This document shows positions 1 through 11,494 of a stretch of DNA of 64,000 nt, piece after piece; position 1 is the first letter of the stretch; each line of letters starts with the position of its first letter. The stretch is from Allacma fusca (Eukaryota > Arthropoda > Collembola > Symphypleona > Sminthuridae), in the NCBI GenBank assembly GCA_947179485.1, contig OX359247.1:60609131-60673130 (forward strand), in the 5' to 3' direction. A program made the translations under genes and the position numbers. Below the pieces are notes generated by a model. It made no database searches. It was not told the origin of the DNA and saw only the letters and a list, made by a program, of their open reading frames with translations.

Positions 1-2330
1 TCCCTAATGGCTATTTCAATAAGCCCCAACGGGGTTGCAAACCTTCAACGCTGTACATTAAAAAAACTTTTGGATTTGGAAAGAACAATTTGCACAGTGC
101 CAGTACTGTATAAATTCCGTATTTGATAATGGCTTGTAAAGTATAGAAAATTTTACACTTTCATTAGATACATACAATGCGACGGTTATAATATATGTCA
201 AAACTTGGAGCTTCCGTAGCAAATTTTGTGTCGACTTTGAAAACTGCATTTAATCAGCCGTAGTAAACCAGTGTAATAATTCTAGGAGTTCAAAATGTAA
301 CAATAAATACATTTAGATGACGACGAGTTTTGAAGCTCACAATGATATTGTTAATCTTTTAACAACTATTTTATCTTTTTGTGTTGCATCTTTGCCCGAA
401 TATGTTTGTTCTTGAAATCTAAATAATTACAGACACGGTGTCCACGCGAATTTTTACAACAAAATAAGGAAAATAGAATTACTATTATTTTTCCATAAAT
501 ATGTCTATATCAACTGGCTCCAGGTTGCAACCTTTTTTGAAACAGTTTGTTTCTATAATTTTATCAAGTAATCCAGTTGAATATTAAAATTATTTGCAAC
601 ATACTGTTTTGTGACTTATTTTGCAAAATTAGCAGGTAGCTAAAGTCATATATTTAAAAAATTGGAGTGAATATGCCGAAAATGCCTGCCCTAGGCTGAA
701 TATGCCGAAAATGCCCAAACTGCCATAGATGCCCAAAATGCCATGAAATGAAAATGCCCAAAATGCCAGGGCATTTTGGGCAGGCATAATGCCGAAAATG
801 CCATGGCATTTTCAATTGTGCAACCCTGGTCTCCCTCCACATTGTGGATTTTGGGTCAAAAGTAATTACCACAAAGGTAATTAAATGAGAGATCTTTTAG
901 CCTAAGGTTGATTTGAACAAACTACTGAAAACGTTCTAAAAATTCGGATGAGAAATGCCTGCAAACTACGAAGACGAGTGACTATTTCGAAGTTATATTA
1001 ATTTACAGTATGGAATTCCATTCTTTGATCTGGTCGGACTTTAATAATTAATTCTAATGATTTTTTAATTTATACAAAATCTTCCGGAGACAATTTTTGC
1101 TGCCCATTGGAATGCAAATGTGATTTAAATGTTTCAAGTGGGATATTCTGTGAAGTGAAGTGGTCCAATATGATTTTTGAGCTCACAATCAGCATTATTG
1201 TAATAAATGCTTGTGCTAGTTACAGGAGAGGAGTGAGCTCCTTTCAAGGGAGTCTACAATAAATACCCTTCATGAGTGGGAGTGACATTACATAGTTCAT
1301 GACGTTGAAACCTCTACATGCTTAATCTCTAAAATATAAAACGCGCGTGATGAAGCGACTATTTTAAAACTTCCCTCCCTCTCCTAAACGCGCTTTATAG
1401 GTTCGCGGATACAAATGACCATAAAGGTTATATGGCTTAGCAAGTAGTAGCAAGGGCAGTGATACTTTCACGGGCTACATTTACAATACCATAAACGGTG
1501 GCTACCCATTTATATTAAAGAGAAGGGACATTTTAGAGTACGCTTTGCAAAGACAGTAACTTAATAAATGTCGGCGACAAAGTTTTGGTAAAGTTGGCAT
1601 TAATTTTCACATAGACAACTGTATGTTGCTTTTCGAGGGATAATAAGTCTAAAGAAAATATCAAGGTCGGTAAAGGTACATACAAAAGTAATTGTGTTTT
1701 AAAGTTTTGTAAATTGTTGCAATTAAAAAGGCTTTAATAAGGCTACTGGCTTTCTTAATACTAGGATTTGACGATGAGGGGACATTTTTAAATCTTCACT
1801 CTCTCTCCTAAAGACGCTTTATAGTTTTGCGAGTACAAATTGCAAATTGTAAATTTAAAAAAGTTCTGTAATGTTAGATTATAATCATACGGAGTTGTAT
1901 TTCAGGAGCAAAGGTCATTTAAAAAATATTCTATTAGAAAAAACTATTTCGGCAATGGAATTTTAATACTGGTGGATCAAACCACTAGACTTCGTCGGTG
2001 TTGCACTTGGGAAATGGGGGTTATCCACCACCTGCCGTCCTGTGGTGGCTTGATCCGCTATCGGATAACATCTCCTATTGGTTTGCGATTGTGATTACAA
2101 ATTACCTTAAAGGCTAACTACCCGGCTTATTTGTAGTATGTAATATGAATGTATCTACAACTGGGGTGTATTTCTGAATCATGTGCTATTCGACTGAACT
2201 AACAAGCTATGAAGCCTTTCAAAGCCAGCAATAGCTGGCTGTGCAGTGCTAGTTACTTACATATGTACAATTAATTATTTTTTTAAATAACCAAAAGTGT
2301 AGTTACTACTGTCAAGTACTGTGTGGGATC
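1..2330. other. intergenic DNA left of CD36-like gene 1
   Basis: No coding region can be supported; the short ORFs have no recognisable content. A repeat patch lies at 661-828 (separate entry). The stretch at 1099-1290 resembles 23605-23780 upstream of gene 2 and, less closely, 33630-33780, 36590-36780 and 43865-44050, so it belongs to the duplicated CD36 unit. Two related segments with the words TCTCCTAAA and GCTTTATAG occur near 1380-1415 and 1793-1835, a diverged local duplication. Confidence 0.5.
661..828. repeat. partial GGGCATTTT-family repeat, right end only
   Basis: The patch is dense in the words GAAAATGCC and GGGCATTTT on both strands and ends in GGCATTTTC...CAACCCTG. That end resembles the terminal sequence of the hAT element at 4637-5847, read as CAGGGTTG followed by GAAAATGCC. 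No matching left end or 8-bp target duplication was found, so it is probably a truncated copy of the same family. Other partial copies begin at 23018 and 62362. Confidence 0.5.
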
Positions 2331-2809
2331 TGCTCCTGCAGGAGCACCCACTTAAATCAGTGCAATTGAGCTCGCACAATATTTAATGAAATGATCTATG
2401 GAGTATAAGAAAAGTGGATATATTTTAAAAGGCAATGACTTTTTCCAATTTCTACACATATACGGAGCAAATGCTCGTCCCCGATAGCGAGAATGTTAAT
2501 GTACCACGACAGGTCAAAAATGTTTGACAATACAATGCATATGCTTAACAATAGGATATTTTACACCCCTACTCGGCGTCACGTAGACATAACCGGAACA
2601 TATTTTCATCGAATCCTATTAACATGAGAGGGCAGCGTTCGCGAGATTATTTGCAAGTAAAGTTTTAATACATTTCAAGCTGATAGCAATCCATGATTAC
2701 TTGATGGATGAGCAACAACAATATCATGATATGATGCTCTTAAGTAAGTATAAAATCAGGAATTGTCACTTGCTAATCGGAAATTAACTCCGAGCCACTC
2801 AGTAACAAT
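2331..2809 (+). promoter_or_regulatory. promoter region of CD36-like gene 1
   Basis: A TATA box (TATAAAA) sits at 2749-2755, 61 bp upstream of the ATG; the same spacing of 60-61 bp holds in genes 2, 3 and 4. Upstream there is a block shared by all copies: AGGTCAAAAATGTTTGACA near 2511-2529, with GTCAAA and TTTGAC as inverted half sites, then AGGATATTTTACA and a CTCGGCGTCACGTAGAC core near 2553-2590. A perfect 16-bp palindrome, TGCTCCTGCAGGAGCA, lies near 2331-2346 and has one change in gene 2. The start site itself is inferred from the TATA box only. Confidence 0.7.
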
Positions 2810-5800
2810 ATGGAGTCAAAAGCCACATTTGTTCCGTTTCTCTTGTTAATAATTTCTGCAGCAACTGCAGCAGGAATTGGGAAGCAGGTTGGCAAATAAT
2901 TTTCCTTAAACTTGTGATTTTTTAAAATTACTACTCCACAAAACTGTCCAAGTTTTGAAAGTATTTCCTTAACACTACTTCCAGGAAATGTTAATACCTT
3001 TATTATGTCTCAAATTGGAGTCCAAATGTCATATTAGATTTTATTGTGGGCTGCAAAGATTTCGGTTGAAGCCATAGACAATCACATAAATTGAAATTTG
3101 TGTTAATTTCTTGCATTTCCCTCAATCTCCTTTTGTCATTGTAACTTTAATTTACCTCCTCTCACACCCTGCTCTTGGTGTAAATGTAATAATTTCAGAA
3201 ACAAAATGCCGGCGTTATATTAAATTCATAAAATATTTTTGTTGTGCACACACTCAGAGTTCAGTGAAAGACGATTTCTTGCGCAATATCAACGAACAAA
3301 GGCTGAGACTATGCAATGGGTTTCCTGGGGAGAGATCTGTTCATGTCTATGTCTTCAATCTCACTAATCCTGAAGATTTTCTAAATAAAACGAATGGAGA
3401 TTTTCAAGAAATCGGCCCTTTCAATTTCAAGTACGAAACAAAAACATGAAATAATTTCATTATTTCTAAAATCATTCTTCAGACTAAACGATCACTTTGA
3501 ATATGTTTGCAGGGAGACTCGATCTCGGAAGAATTGTTGGGTTACCTTGGGTGATTTGGAGATAAATTTTGAGGATGAACGCAAAGTTTCGGCAGATTCA
3601 AAGTCGAGTAAAGATTTCGATGCACCTTTAACCACTGTCAATATTGCGTTCTCTGTTAGTTTTTGCACGCATCCAAATGTTCATACCACAAGCGGCCAAA
3701 CAGAACATTTGCAGAAATTATTTTTGTTTTGTTTTAGCATTTTGGCCAATTTGTATACCAGGTAAAATATTTGGCTTGGACCGATTTATTGAATTTCGTG
3801 CGCAAGGGTGAAGGATACTTGAAGCAGGATAGTACTCCAAGGGCTCTACTAACTGATGGTTATGATATCTCAGATATTAATTCCTACATCCGATATTGGT
3901 ACACAAAAAATCTCCTGGAGCTCCAGCATGATACGTTTACACCGTTTATGGAAGTATGTGTTTTAAAATTTTGTAAATATTGTATTCATGCTCATAAAGC
4001 AATTCCTTTGAAAGGGAAGTGCATTATTAAGTAAATCATTTTAGACCTTTTAGGGTCATGCTATTGTAAGTAGTAACATTGGGACCAATTACAATTGTAC
4101 CTTTACATTTGTATACGCGATCTTTGTCGCAATTGTAGGAAGGAAAGTTAATTTAACCCTATGGTTCCTGTGCTGTGGCCAGATCGGCCACGAAATGATT
4201 TTTTTTAACGAAATAATTTTTTTAAGGGTGTAAATTTAGTGCATTTAGTTTAGAAAAATTAGTAATCGTTACTTATTATATTGACCATTTGGGGGAAAAA
4301 ATTCAGGTCAGTGACATTACAGTGAAGGCTGCAAAAAAATCGAAAGTGGACAAGAATCAGAGATATCCGCCATTTTCAATGTAATTTAATGCTGCAATAG
4401 CCGTAAATAGGGGCCATACACACATTTTTTGCTTACTTTAAATTTGTGGAATAAAATTCTTTCAATGCAAGTTGTACTTGAAATTGAATTTGGAACTCGA
4501 TTTCGGCCCTAAAGTTATTTGACCAATTGTTCCAACCGATTTCAACCAAATACGAATTCAGACTACCTGCTGACATAAGCAATGTTGAAAAAAAAATTCG
4601 ACGGAATTGGTCCACTAAGTTTTGAGTTATGGTGGGTCGGGTAGGTTGATTTGAAAATGCCCGGCATTTTGGGCATTTTCATTTCAGGGCGATTTCATTT
4701 AGGGCATTTTGGGCATATGCATTTCAGGGCGATTTCATTTAGGGCATTTTGGGCATATGCATTTCAGGGCGATTTCATTTAGGGCATTTTGGCCATTTTC
4801 ATTTCAGGGCGATTTCATTTAGGGCATTTTGGGCATTTGCATTTCAGGGCGATTTCATTTAGGGCATTTTGGGCATTTGCATTTCAGGGCGATTTCATTT
4901 TGGGCATTTGCATTTCAGGGCGATTTCGTTTTATTGCATTTTGGGCATTTGCATTTCAGGGCGATTTCATTTAGGGCAGTTTGGGCATTTGCATTTCAGG
5001 GCAATTTCATTTAGGGCATTTTGGCCATTTTCATTTCAGGGCGATTTCATTTAGGGCAGTTTGGGCAAGGGCACATTTGGGCATTTTCATTCGAGGACAA
5101 TTAGGCATTTTGGGCAGAATAGTGAAATAAAATAGTACAATTGGTACAATGTGGAATTCGATTTGAAAATGTCGTTGCAAGTTGGACGGAAAAGCGTCCG
5201 AAAATGCCTGCCAGGTATTTTTATTGTTGTGAATTTGGCGCATGTAACGACGTAAAATGAAATCCCTCCATCACGGATATATGCATGTATACCCCTATAC
5301 ATGTATTTGTATTGATGATGGGCGAAACATGTTTTCTGTTCAAATTAGAACCCGTACAGTAATTTTTTGTTTACACAGATAAACTAAACAAACAATATTT
5401 GAGGACCTGTAAGGAGGATGTACCTTGGTAGTTACTTGAGCCAGTTTTCCAATAATTAGGCCTGAGTATATTTTTATTCTGCACATCAATCATGCTATGA
5501 TTTAAATTGATTTTCAAAGGACAGACATATTACATTACCCCATGTCATTTAAATTGAATTGATTTGTCAATGTTTCTGGAATTAAAATTAACGAACAAGC
5601 GAATAACAGACATTCACTTGTGCCTTTTCCTTCGCTGTGCTCCTACACATTCGGGTATTTTTAATCTAAACTAGTTATCCAATTCTGGTGCCGTGAAAAT
5701 GCCCAACTTGCCCTGCTCAAAATGCCCACAATCAGGGCATTTTCAAAAACCGCCCACATGCCCAATTTTGGGCATGTTGGCAGGCATTTTGGGGAATTTT

Positions 5801-7692
5801 CAGCTGGGCGGGCAAATACTGTCGGCATTTTCAATCGACATACCCTAATGGTGGGAACGTACCTACGGACATACAGACATACAGACGTACGGACATACAG
5901 ACATACAGACGTACGGACATACGGACATACAGACGTACGGACATAGATATACAGACGTACAGACATACAGACGTACGGACATACAGACATACAGACATAC
6001 AGACATACAGACATACAGACGTACGGACATACAGACATACAAACATACAGACATACAGACATACGGACATACAGACATACAGACGTACAGACGTACGGAC
6101 ATACAGACATACGGACATACGGACGGACATCGATCATCTTACTAGGGGCGTCTACGTCGCCCCTAAAAACTGCCCTTTGAAGGCTTGAAGGAACGCCATT
6201 TCCTTTCGGGATCTCTAATTCAAAATATGTATCTGGCCCCGGGGTTTAACATGGGGCCAGACTGGCCACACCACAGGATTATAAGACATATGAAAGTAAC
6301 AGGAGCCTTAGGGTTAAGGAAGTCTTTTATCTAAAGCGAGAATACTCTTTTTTTGGAAATAATATTTATTTTTATTTTTCGATTTTTTAGCTCTCGTTCC
6401 CAAAGAAATTCACATTACGGTCGGACCCAAAAACCTTTGGCCAGATACATTCCGTTGAAGGGAAGACTTTTGTTGAGCATTCCTCTAACGGCTGCAAAGT
6501 GGTCCCCGCCACGGATGGAAGTGTTTTCCCGGGTAATATTACTACACACACTATTCTCTCCTTCTACTCTGAAGATCTTTGTAGCGTGGTTCCACTAGTT
6601 TTTAAAGAGGTCACGACCTACAAGAGCATTCCCGCTCTCAAATTTGTCCTGGCAGATAACGCTCTTGACATTGCAGCCTGCGATTGCAAGAATTCCGTAG
6701 ACAACTCTTACAACGTCAAGGCTTGTCTTCCAAGTGGGGCAGTCGATATTAAATCCTGTCAGCAAAGTAAGGCCAAAGCTTCGGATTTTTCAAAGGCGTA
6801 TCCTAAGTATCACAAATTAAAGCAGTCTTATATTTTAAATTGCATTTCGTAAGTTCGAAATTCATGAACTCATCGTAGGGTTTTATTTATTTAATTGTTA
6901 AATAATAATTTTTTTAACGTGAAAATATTAATTATCTCCAATAGATCTTCCGTACTTTGCCTCACTTCCACATTTTCTGCATGCGGATTCAACGTACACA
7001 CAGAATGCTTCTGGATTGTCCGCAAATGATGACTTGCACCAGACACATTTCATCATTGAGCCAGTAATTTTACCAAAAACAGAGATACTCCACTATAAGA
7101 TAATTTAAAATTTTTAAGAAAAATTTTAATTTTTAAACAGGTTACCGGAAGTGTCCTTGAATCGAGTTTAAAATTCCAGTTGAATGTCAATTTAACGAAA
7201 TTCGAGGATGAGAAATATATGTGGGATGATGTTGCCATACAAGATACGGTGTTCCCATTATTTTGGACTGAGAAGGTAACCAATTTATATTTAATGCCTG
7301 TAGTTATAAAATACTACAAAAGGTAGGGAATTAAAGAATTTGCACGTCTCTGTACTCTCTCTAGAAATTCAGCATAGCAGCGGAAAACGTGGAAGAAATC
7401 CGACGATATTTGGAAGAAATGACAGGTACTTACCACAATTCACAACCACTACAGAACAGAAACTAGGAACCTTTGAAGTCTTGGCATTAATACAACAGCA
7501 GGAACGACAACAATAACTCCGACAACAACAGCTCTTATTCGTACGACTCCCACAAGAGTTATTGATACCACAACTTCCTCAACTCCAATCAGTAACCCCG
7601 TCTTTGAAGCTATAAAGCATCAGATAAATGACATCTCGAGGAATATTAATAAATTCTCTGACGCCCTTCTCGCCATCGTTGTAATAATTTAA
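2810..7692 (+). CDS. CD36-like scavenger receptor gene 1, membrane anchor truncated
   Basis: CD36-family (class B scavenger receptor-like) gene; the family binds lipids, lipoproteins or hydrophobic signals at the cell surface. Exons: 2810-2887, 3258-3430, 3513-3654, 3738-3953, 6391-6766, 6945-7063, 7141-7275, 7365-7425 and, with a less certain 76-bp intron, 7502-7692. They join in frame to about 496 residues. Residues 1-22 form a hydrophobic leader. The family signatures VYVFNLTNPEDF and EIGPFNF are in exon 2, the cysteine pattern C, C, CxC, C, C is in exon 5, and SLPHFL is in exon 6. The last exon encodes a Thr-rich stalk, but the reading frame stops at ALLAIVVII, about nine residues into the membrane helix that genes 2 and 3 have complete; related DNA continues past the stop, out of frame. 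The product may be secreted, or the gene may be starting to decay. Intron 4 (2.4 kb) holds a hAT element and a microsatellite. Confidence 0.8.
4637..5847. mobile_element. non-autonomous hAT-type element, GGGCATTTT family
   Basis: The ends are inverted repeats: the left begins TCGGGTAGGTTGATTTGAAA and the right, reversed, begins TAGGGTATGTCGATTGAAA, both leading into ATGCC. An exact 8-bp direct repeat, ATGGTGGG, flanks it at 4629-4636 and 5848-5855. Eight-base target duplications are the hallmark of hAT transposons. No transposase remains. The interior is filled with GGGCATTTT and GAAAATGCC motifs, including the 40-bp minisatellite at its left side. It sits in intron 4 of CD36-like gene 1. Confidence 0.8.
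4670..5075. repeat. 40-bp minisatellite inside the hAT element
   Basis: About ten head-to-tail copies of a 40-bp unit made of CAGGGCGATTTCATTT, AGGGCATTTT and GGGCATTTGCATTT. Early copies read GGGCATATGCATTT and later ones GGGCATTTGCATTT; one copy has lost 11 bases. Because 40 is not a multiple of three, open frames appear in several phases here without meaning. The unit is built from the same word that recurs near both ends of the element. Confidence 0.9.
5861..6127. repeat. ACATACAG / ACGTACGG microsatellite
   Basis: About 265 bp of tetranucleotide-based repeat in which ACATACAG alternates with ACGTACGG. It begins five bases after the right target duplication of the hAT element. It opens long Cys/Val/Tyr-rich frames on the - strand that are not genes. 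It lies in intron 4 of CD36-like gene 1. Confidence 0.9.
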
Positions 7693-10531
7693 ACTTCTTC
7701 GGAAGCTTTGATTCATTGTTTATTGGTTTTATGCATTTAATAAGCCAAAGAACTGGACCTTGATGATACTTCTCATCCTGTACATGTTTTCATCATATGT
7801 GTATTGTATTATGCAACGTCAGTATTTTTTGTATACCACAAGAGAACTTACAAATATGATAATTTGTTTAGTTTCAAACATTGTGATTCATGCTATGTTT
7901 ATGTAACAAAAACAAAAACGGCCACTGCAAACATCTTAGAAGCACAATAGAACATTAGCTCAAAGAGTCTTTCATAAGTGGACGTGGAGAGTTGTTTCGA
8001 AATTCATAACTTCTGCTACTATACGAATAGGAAGGAGAAGGAACAGTAAGCTCAAGGTGTTAATAGAACCTATGTGTATGTGTATGTAGGATGATGGTCA
8101 TTGCATTGTAACATTACCTAAAATGTTAGGTAATGTTACATACTAATAAATGGTACAAAAGCATAAACTGCATCTCTATAAAATAATTTGACATAATGAT
8201 ACACTGAAAAAGGTGATATTCATTGAAGCTCCTGTATGAATATCTGCAGTATTTGACAAAACATACATATAAGACTGTTAAAGTAGAGATAGAGATACAG
8301 ACCAACGCTATAAGGCTCAGTTATATTATTACCAGTGGAGTGGAAGTGAAGCCCACTCGTTCCACGAACTGTAGGCTAAAATAATCACGAGATTGACTTT
8401 CATTGTTCCCCTATAAAATCCATTATTGTTGAGAGATAATCAATAATAAATAGCTTTCTTTTGCCATGGTTGCCAAATTGTTATGTTTGGTTGAAATTAG
8501 TGTCAGTTTGCTGTCCCATGTATACGTATTATATTACTTTAAATACGACACAGTCACAAATCCCTAGTGTGGATGAATTCACACTCTTATTCTACATATG
8601 CTTGAAGACACTTTAGATTTTTATTTAGATATAGGAATAACAGCCACATGCGTATGCGTGGTACTCCCTAACAGAACATGAAATGTAGACAAAATCGGCA
8701 GTTTATATAGTCGCATTGTATGTAAAGCTGCCAGATTCGAATAAACAAAATAGTAGGCTTTTTAATTTTATGTCAAATTTTATTCCGTCGTATAAAAACA
8801 ATTTGTCTATTTTAACGTTAGCATTTTCTTAAAGCGATTTAACATAACTATTCTATAAACACACCTACGGTATATTGCTTATTGGCAAGTACTTCTGCTG
8901 CATATTAATATTAGTAACTAATACTTGTCAGAGGAATGAATTTGTTTCAGCAAATTTGTGTCACCAAATCGAATTCGTGTCAAATGGTGTAGCATATTAA
9001 AATGATACAGAAATCCATTCTAGAATAACGTTTACAACTGTCATTGCTTCCAGAAGTTACATTGACATTTTAGAATGCACATACGTCCAAAATTTATTGA
9101 TGAAAAAGCGAATACGCGCTCAGTGGCCAGCATTGGTTCCTGAAATGAAGCACAGAACCCTGTTTGTGTTGTCAAAAATATTTCTAGCAAGACAATTTTA
9201 TAAGAAACAAACGTCGAAAGAATTTTACCTGGCAGGAAGCGAAAGTAAGTACTCAACTAGGACTGTAATAATTACTTTTAGATACTTTTTTGTAAGCCAT
9301 CGCTGAAAGTATAATCTCCTCCTGTTTTAATTTTATCAGGTCAAATAATAGCACACAGTGTACTTACATTTAAATAAAAGCAACTATTCAGTGCTAACGG
9401 TGACAAGGCAAATATTTAGTCATGATTTCCACTTCATTTTCATTTTATGATTTCTAAAACTTCACTTTAATGCACTATTGCAGTATGCTACAAAAATGAA
9501 ACAGTGAACAGAATTTGAGTTCCAATGATAGACCTACTTTTACATAGGTAGACGTGAGTAGTGATTAGAAAATTTACATTACCAAGTTCTGAAATGTCGG
9601 ATAAGTCTCGCTTAATCGTGCTCACATTTCCTAGCACAGAATAATCGTACAATTATTTTAGGCAAAAAAAGTAGAGTTTAGAAGCTTTTTCAATCAAATA
9701 GTAGTTTTAGTTGATCTCATGATGTTTTAGTAAACTGCCTTCCCAAATAGTAGTTAGTCTACTAAAAAAGTAGGCATCTGGCAGCTTTAATTATATGGCA
9801 CGTTCTCTTTATGAGCATGTTCCGCTGTTATAACAGCACAATTATTTAGACCGGTACTTGTTTATCAATTGCATGCTATAATCTATTTTTTCGTTTGTGA
9901 GCATGCAGGCAATTTGCACTTTCTACTTCCATGACTTATACAACATACAGTATTGCTGCCAATGCTGCGCCTGAATCTCAAGAAATTCTCACTTGAACAC
10001 CGTGTGTGTAGAGATCTGGTTGTGAGTTCCCAAAACATAAACATAAAATTATTTCGAGCAAAAATTGTACATGTTCTGCTTCAATCTCTATTTTGCAATG
10101 CTGACTTTTTGAGCTAGACCGTCGAGTTCCAAGTCCCAAGAAAACACTGGTGTCTGAATCTAACGAGGTTCTGACCATGGCCAATAGTTTGGAATCTCCA
10201 GGTTTAGACCTGATTTTGGAGGCAGTTTGTTTCTATTGTTGGTTCATGTAACCATCTTAAAATTATTTAAATCATGTAAATATGGTTTTATGCAGAGGCC
10301 CAATGGGCTAAATGCATGATACCACGGACAAATTGAAACAAGGATGCTTTCCTAAATGTACTCACGCATATAAGAATTAATTAATGCCTAAACTGACAGT
10401 TTGTATGAAGCTAAACCAAATTTTGCACTTCGTTTCTTAGCATAGTTTCTGAACCGTATTGCCCCCCTCTTGACTCCGGATTTTAAAGTCAGAGTAATGA
10501 TTACAATAAGGTAGACGAGTTAAAAACCTAA
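7693..10531. other. 3' flank of gene 1 and intergenic DNA
   Basis: Just after the stop, 7693-7770 still resembles the membrane-helix and tail coding of genes 2 and 3, but out of frame. The stretch around 10275-10350 (with AATGGGCTAAAT and a GGACAA core) matches 28150-28220 behind gene 2 and, more weakly, 41995-42065 behind gene 3, so the duplicated unit includes downstream flank. Nothing else recognisable apart from the hairpin at 8107-8140. Confidence 0.45.
8107..8140. repeat. perfect 15-bp inverted repeat
   Basis: TGTAACATTACCTAA, a 4-base loop AATG, then the exact reverse complement. It could form a strong DNA or RNA hairpin. There are no flanking direct repeats and no neighbouring gene to assign it to. 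Confidence 0.7.
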
Positions 10532-10539
10532 CTCTCTAG

Positions 10540-11390
10540 CAGGGCTGGTCATTCGAATCGGAATTAGAATTGGAATCGGTATTTCATTCCTATTTTGTGG
10601 TATTTTTATCGGAATTAGTATTCCTAAATGTATTTTTTCAAGTATTTAAATCCGTATTGAATCGGAAAAAAATATCTGTATTCGAATTAGTATTCAAAAT
10701 ATATTTGAATATTGTATCCAATGCTTATATATCCGAAAAATCTATGACATATTGAAGTTTATATCGTAAATTCAAGCAGCAAAAGTAGTTTTTTCTCAGC
10801 CATAACATGGTTTTTTTAACTACTCATTGGAATACAAAATTTGGGATTATTTTTGACTCCACAAAATTTCGCAGATGAACAAAATACTTTATTTTCTGGA
10901 AATTAATTCGCTGTTATCTATAAGCAATCAATTCATTTGTCATTAATTTTCTGATTTGGAAAAAAGGGGTTTAAGTTTTTCAGGGAAACAATCATGCAGC
11001 TCACCTTTTGACTACTAGAGTATCTCTGAAAAACAAGGTGAAACAACAAGTCATTTACGGTTATGGTACTTGTGTAGATTAAGCAGAAATGCCTTTATAA
11101 AATGGTCTTGCATATCCCCTGGCTTCGTTGCATTTATAATTGCCGAATTTAGACACTTTGTGGCTTAAATTTAGTATAACGTTACGATATTTTTGGGACT
11201 CTAGTACCTCCAGGTATTAATATTTAATAACTAAAGTATCTGAGTTACATTGGAATTCATACAAAATATTTGAATAAATCCGATTGGAATTTTCATTTTA
11301 TGAAAGAAATACATTTGAATTGGAATTAGAATCCGTTAGGATTAATCTTAATTAGTATTGTATTCATATGTTTCGAATACTCCAGCCCTG
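10540..11390. mobile_element. non-autonomous hAT element (851 bp)
   Basis: Terminal inverted repeats CAGGGCTGG...ATTCGAA at both ends, flanked by an exact 8-bp target duplication CTCTCTAG (10532-10539 and 11391-11398). CAGGG termini with 8-bp duplications are typical of hAT elements. The interior is rich in variants of GAATCGGAATT near both ends and shows no transposase reading frame. Confidence 0.88.
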
Positions 11391-11494
11391 CTCTCTAGTA
11401 ACTGCTTTTAGAAGGTCGGCAGACTGGAATTTCTCATTTTTAAATAAAATGGGTTTCAAAATACAGATTTGTAGATACGTGTCTTGACGGGTTG

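Noticed and set aside
4789..5054. Three overlapping ORFs of 61 codons offset by 40 bp
   Set aside because: Artefacts of the 40-bp minisatellite, which cycles through reading frames.
5861..6127. Regular repeat that could be read as a CRISPR-like array
   Set aside because: No unique spacers; a pure tetranucleotide repeat in an animal intron.
5661..6137. Long Cys/Val/Tyr-rich ORFs on the - strand
   Set aside because: Produced entirely by the ACATACAG/ACGTACGG microsatellite; open in all three frames.
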